From NCBI GenBank assembly GCA_035342635.1, contig DAOQXO010000050.1, forward strand, positions 1-17,866: a stretch of DNA of 17,866 nt. The letters run 5' to 3'. How positions within the stretch are numbered: the stretch's first letter is position 1; each line of letters opens with the position of its first letter. This document shows positions 16,738-17,866 of the stretch, piece after piece. Below the pieces are notes generated by a model that did not search any database, was not told where the DNA came from, and worked only from the letters and a program-made list of their open reading frames with translations. The stretch is from CADEFQ01 sp035342635. Lineage in GTDB: Bacteria > Pseudomonadota > Gammaproteobacteria > Steroidobacterales > Steroidobacteraceae. Both the position numbers and the translations under genes were made by a program.

Positions 16738-17866
16738 TCAGCCCACCCACACCCGCGCGTTGCGGAACATGCGCATCCAGCCGCTGTCTTCGCCGGCGCC
16801 CTGCGGCCGCCAGGAGTTCTGCACGTAGCGGAACGAACGCTCGGGATGCGGCATCGTCAGGGTCACCCGTCCGTCCGCACTCGTGACCGCGGCGATGCCG
16901 TGCGGCGAGCCGTTGGGATTGGCCGGATAGTGTTGCGCAACGGCGCCGCGCGTATCGATGTACCGGAAGGCCGTGAGCCCGGCGCCGAGGAAGGCCGACT
17001 CGGCGTCGGCGGAAGCAAATTCCGCGCGACCCTCGCCATGCGCCACCGCGACCGGCAGGCGCGAACCCGCCATGCCCGCAAGCATCACCGACGGCGACGG
17101 TACGATCTCGACCAGCGAGAAGCGGCCCTCGAACTGTTCGCTGCGATTGCGCACGAAGCGTGGCCAGTGCGCAGCGCCCGGAACCAGCGCCTTCAAGGCC
17201 GCGAGCATCTGGCAGCCGTTGCAGACGCCGAGCGTGAACGTGTCGGGACGCGCGAAATACTGTGTGAACGCATCCCGCACCCGCGGGTTGAACAGGATCG
17301 ACTTGGCCCAGCCTTCGCCCGCGCCGAGCACGTCACCGTAGGAGAAGCCTCCGCAGACCACGAGGCCGCGGAACTCCTCGAGGCGGCGCACCCCCGCCTG
17401 CAGGTCGGTCATGTGCACGTCGTGCGCCTCGAAGCCGGCGCGGGCGAGCACCGCGCCCATCTCGATCTGGCTGTTGACGCCCTGCTCGCGCAGCACCGCG
17501 ACACGCGGCCTCGCGCCGCGCGCAATGAACGGCGCCGCGATGTCCTCGCCGGGATCGAAGCTGAGCGCCACGGACAGGCCGGGGTCCGCCTCGTCGCATT
17601 GCGCGGCAAATTCCTCGTCGGCGCATTCCGGCTCGTCGCGCAGGCGGCGCATGGCATGCGAGGTCCGTGACCAGGCATCGCGCAGCTCGCGCCACGGCAA
17701 TTCGAGCACGCAGTCGGCCACGGCGATCCGCAGCCGCATCGCTGCGGCCGGCGCACCGATCGGGCTCACGCAGCCGGCAAGACCGTGCGCGCGACAGGCG
17801 CCGATGACGGCATCGAGCGAAGCGACGGGCACCTGCAGCACGACGCCGGGCTCCTCTGCGAACAAC
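16738..17866 (-). CDS. purL: phosphoribosylformylglycinamidine synthase, C-terminal part (5' end outside window)
   Basis: PurL converts FGAR, glutamine and ATP to FGAM in the fourth step of purine synthesis. The visible 375 residues are the end of the large single-chain form (about 1,300 residues in gammaproteobacteria). First comes the tail of the second AIR-synthase-like domain (LQVPVASLDAVI... RLRIAVADCVLELP). Then follows the class I glutaminase domain, from RPRVAVLREQGVNSQIEM onward, with VCGGFSYGDVLGAGEGWAKSIL and the nucleophile Cys in GVCNGCQML (codon at 17221-17223). The His-Glu pair is in MPHPERSFR near the C-terminus. The frame is open to the right edge, so the TTG at 17865 is not the real start. 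It converges on hutH with a 27-bp gap. Confidence 0.97.
   Translation of the reverse strand, partial: LFAEEPGVVLQVPVASLDAVIGACRAHGLAGCVSPIGAPAAAMRLRIAVADCVLELPWRELRDAWSRTSHAMRRLRDEPECADEEFAAQCDEADPGLSVALSFDPGEDIAAPFIARGARPRVAVLREQGVNSQIEMGAVLARAGFEAHDVHMTDLQAGVRRLEEFRGLVVCGGFSYGDVLGAGEGWAKSILFNPRVRDAFTQYFARPDTFTLGVCNGCQMLAALKALVPGAAHWPRFVRNRSEQFEGRFSLVEIVPSPSVMLAGMAGSRLPVAVAHGEGRAEFASADAESAFLGAGLTAFRYIDTRGAVAQHYPANPNGSPHGIAAVTSADGRVTLTMPHPERSFRYVQNSWRPQGAGEDSGWMRMFRNARVWVG

Overview
This GC-rich bacterial window has no mobile elements, RNA genes or CRISPR array that I can see, and no stretch of more than 300 bases without a gene. The gene content and order point to a GC-rich gammaproteobacterium, perhaps near the Xanthomonadales, Nevskiales or Steroidobacter-like lineages. 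The main reason is a minus-strand block glyA-nrdR-ribD-ribE-ribBA-ribH-nusB-thiL lying close to dxs, which resembles the E. coli dxs...thiL-nusB-ribE(H)-ribD-nrdR neighbourhood. The lineage is an inference, not a measurement.

Layout, left to right. (1) Plus strand, 1-1522: the 3' part of dxs (isoprenoid/thiamine precursor DXP synthase) overlaps by four bases with folE2 (zinc-independent GTP cyclohydrolase I, folate/queuosine entry); a strong GC stem-loop follows. (2) Plus strand, about 1572-2395: an FkbM-like methyltransferase broken by what looks like one missing base near 1751. (3) Plus strand, 2439-4535: an exported S9 serine peptidase. Its 3' end overlaps, tail to tail by 53 bp, with (4) a minus-strand Ser/Thr kinase carrying a C-terminal cyclic-nucleotide-binding domain. 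(5) Minus strand, 5891-12404: the riboflavin/thiamine/one-carbon block, read glyA, nrdR, ribD, ribE, ribBA, ribH, nusB, thiL, with mostly overlapping or nearly touching genes. (6) Minus strand, 12477-13418: an AcuC/HDAC-like deacetylase. (7) Plus strand, divergent from it: ettA (ABC-F translation factor), then hutH (histidine ammonia-lyase). (8) Minus strand, running off the right edge: the C-terminal part of purL, convergent with hutH across a perfect 16-bp palindrome.

How the genes work together: ribD, ribE, ribH and the RibB half of ribBA cover most steps to riboflavin. The GTP cyclohydrolase II half of RibBA has lost its recognisable zinc and catalytic motifs, so a separate ribA should exist elsewhere. 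thiL completes thiamine diphosphate, glyA feeds one-carbon units, purL makes purines (the GTP source), and folE2 starts folate synthesis from GTP. nusB and ettA serve transcription and translation. nrdR represses ribonucleotide reductase genes.

The window is mostly housekeeping. I do not see a complete new defence or metabolic system. The points most worth a second look are: the kinase-plus-cNMP-domain protein sitting downstream of thiL; the degenerate RibBA; the frameshifted methyltransferase; and a repeated arrangement in which a -10-like hexamer lies exactly six bases before the start codon of folE2, ribH and hutH, none of which has a Shine-Dalgarno sequence, suggesting leaderless mRNAs.
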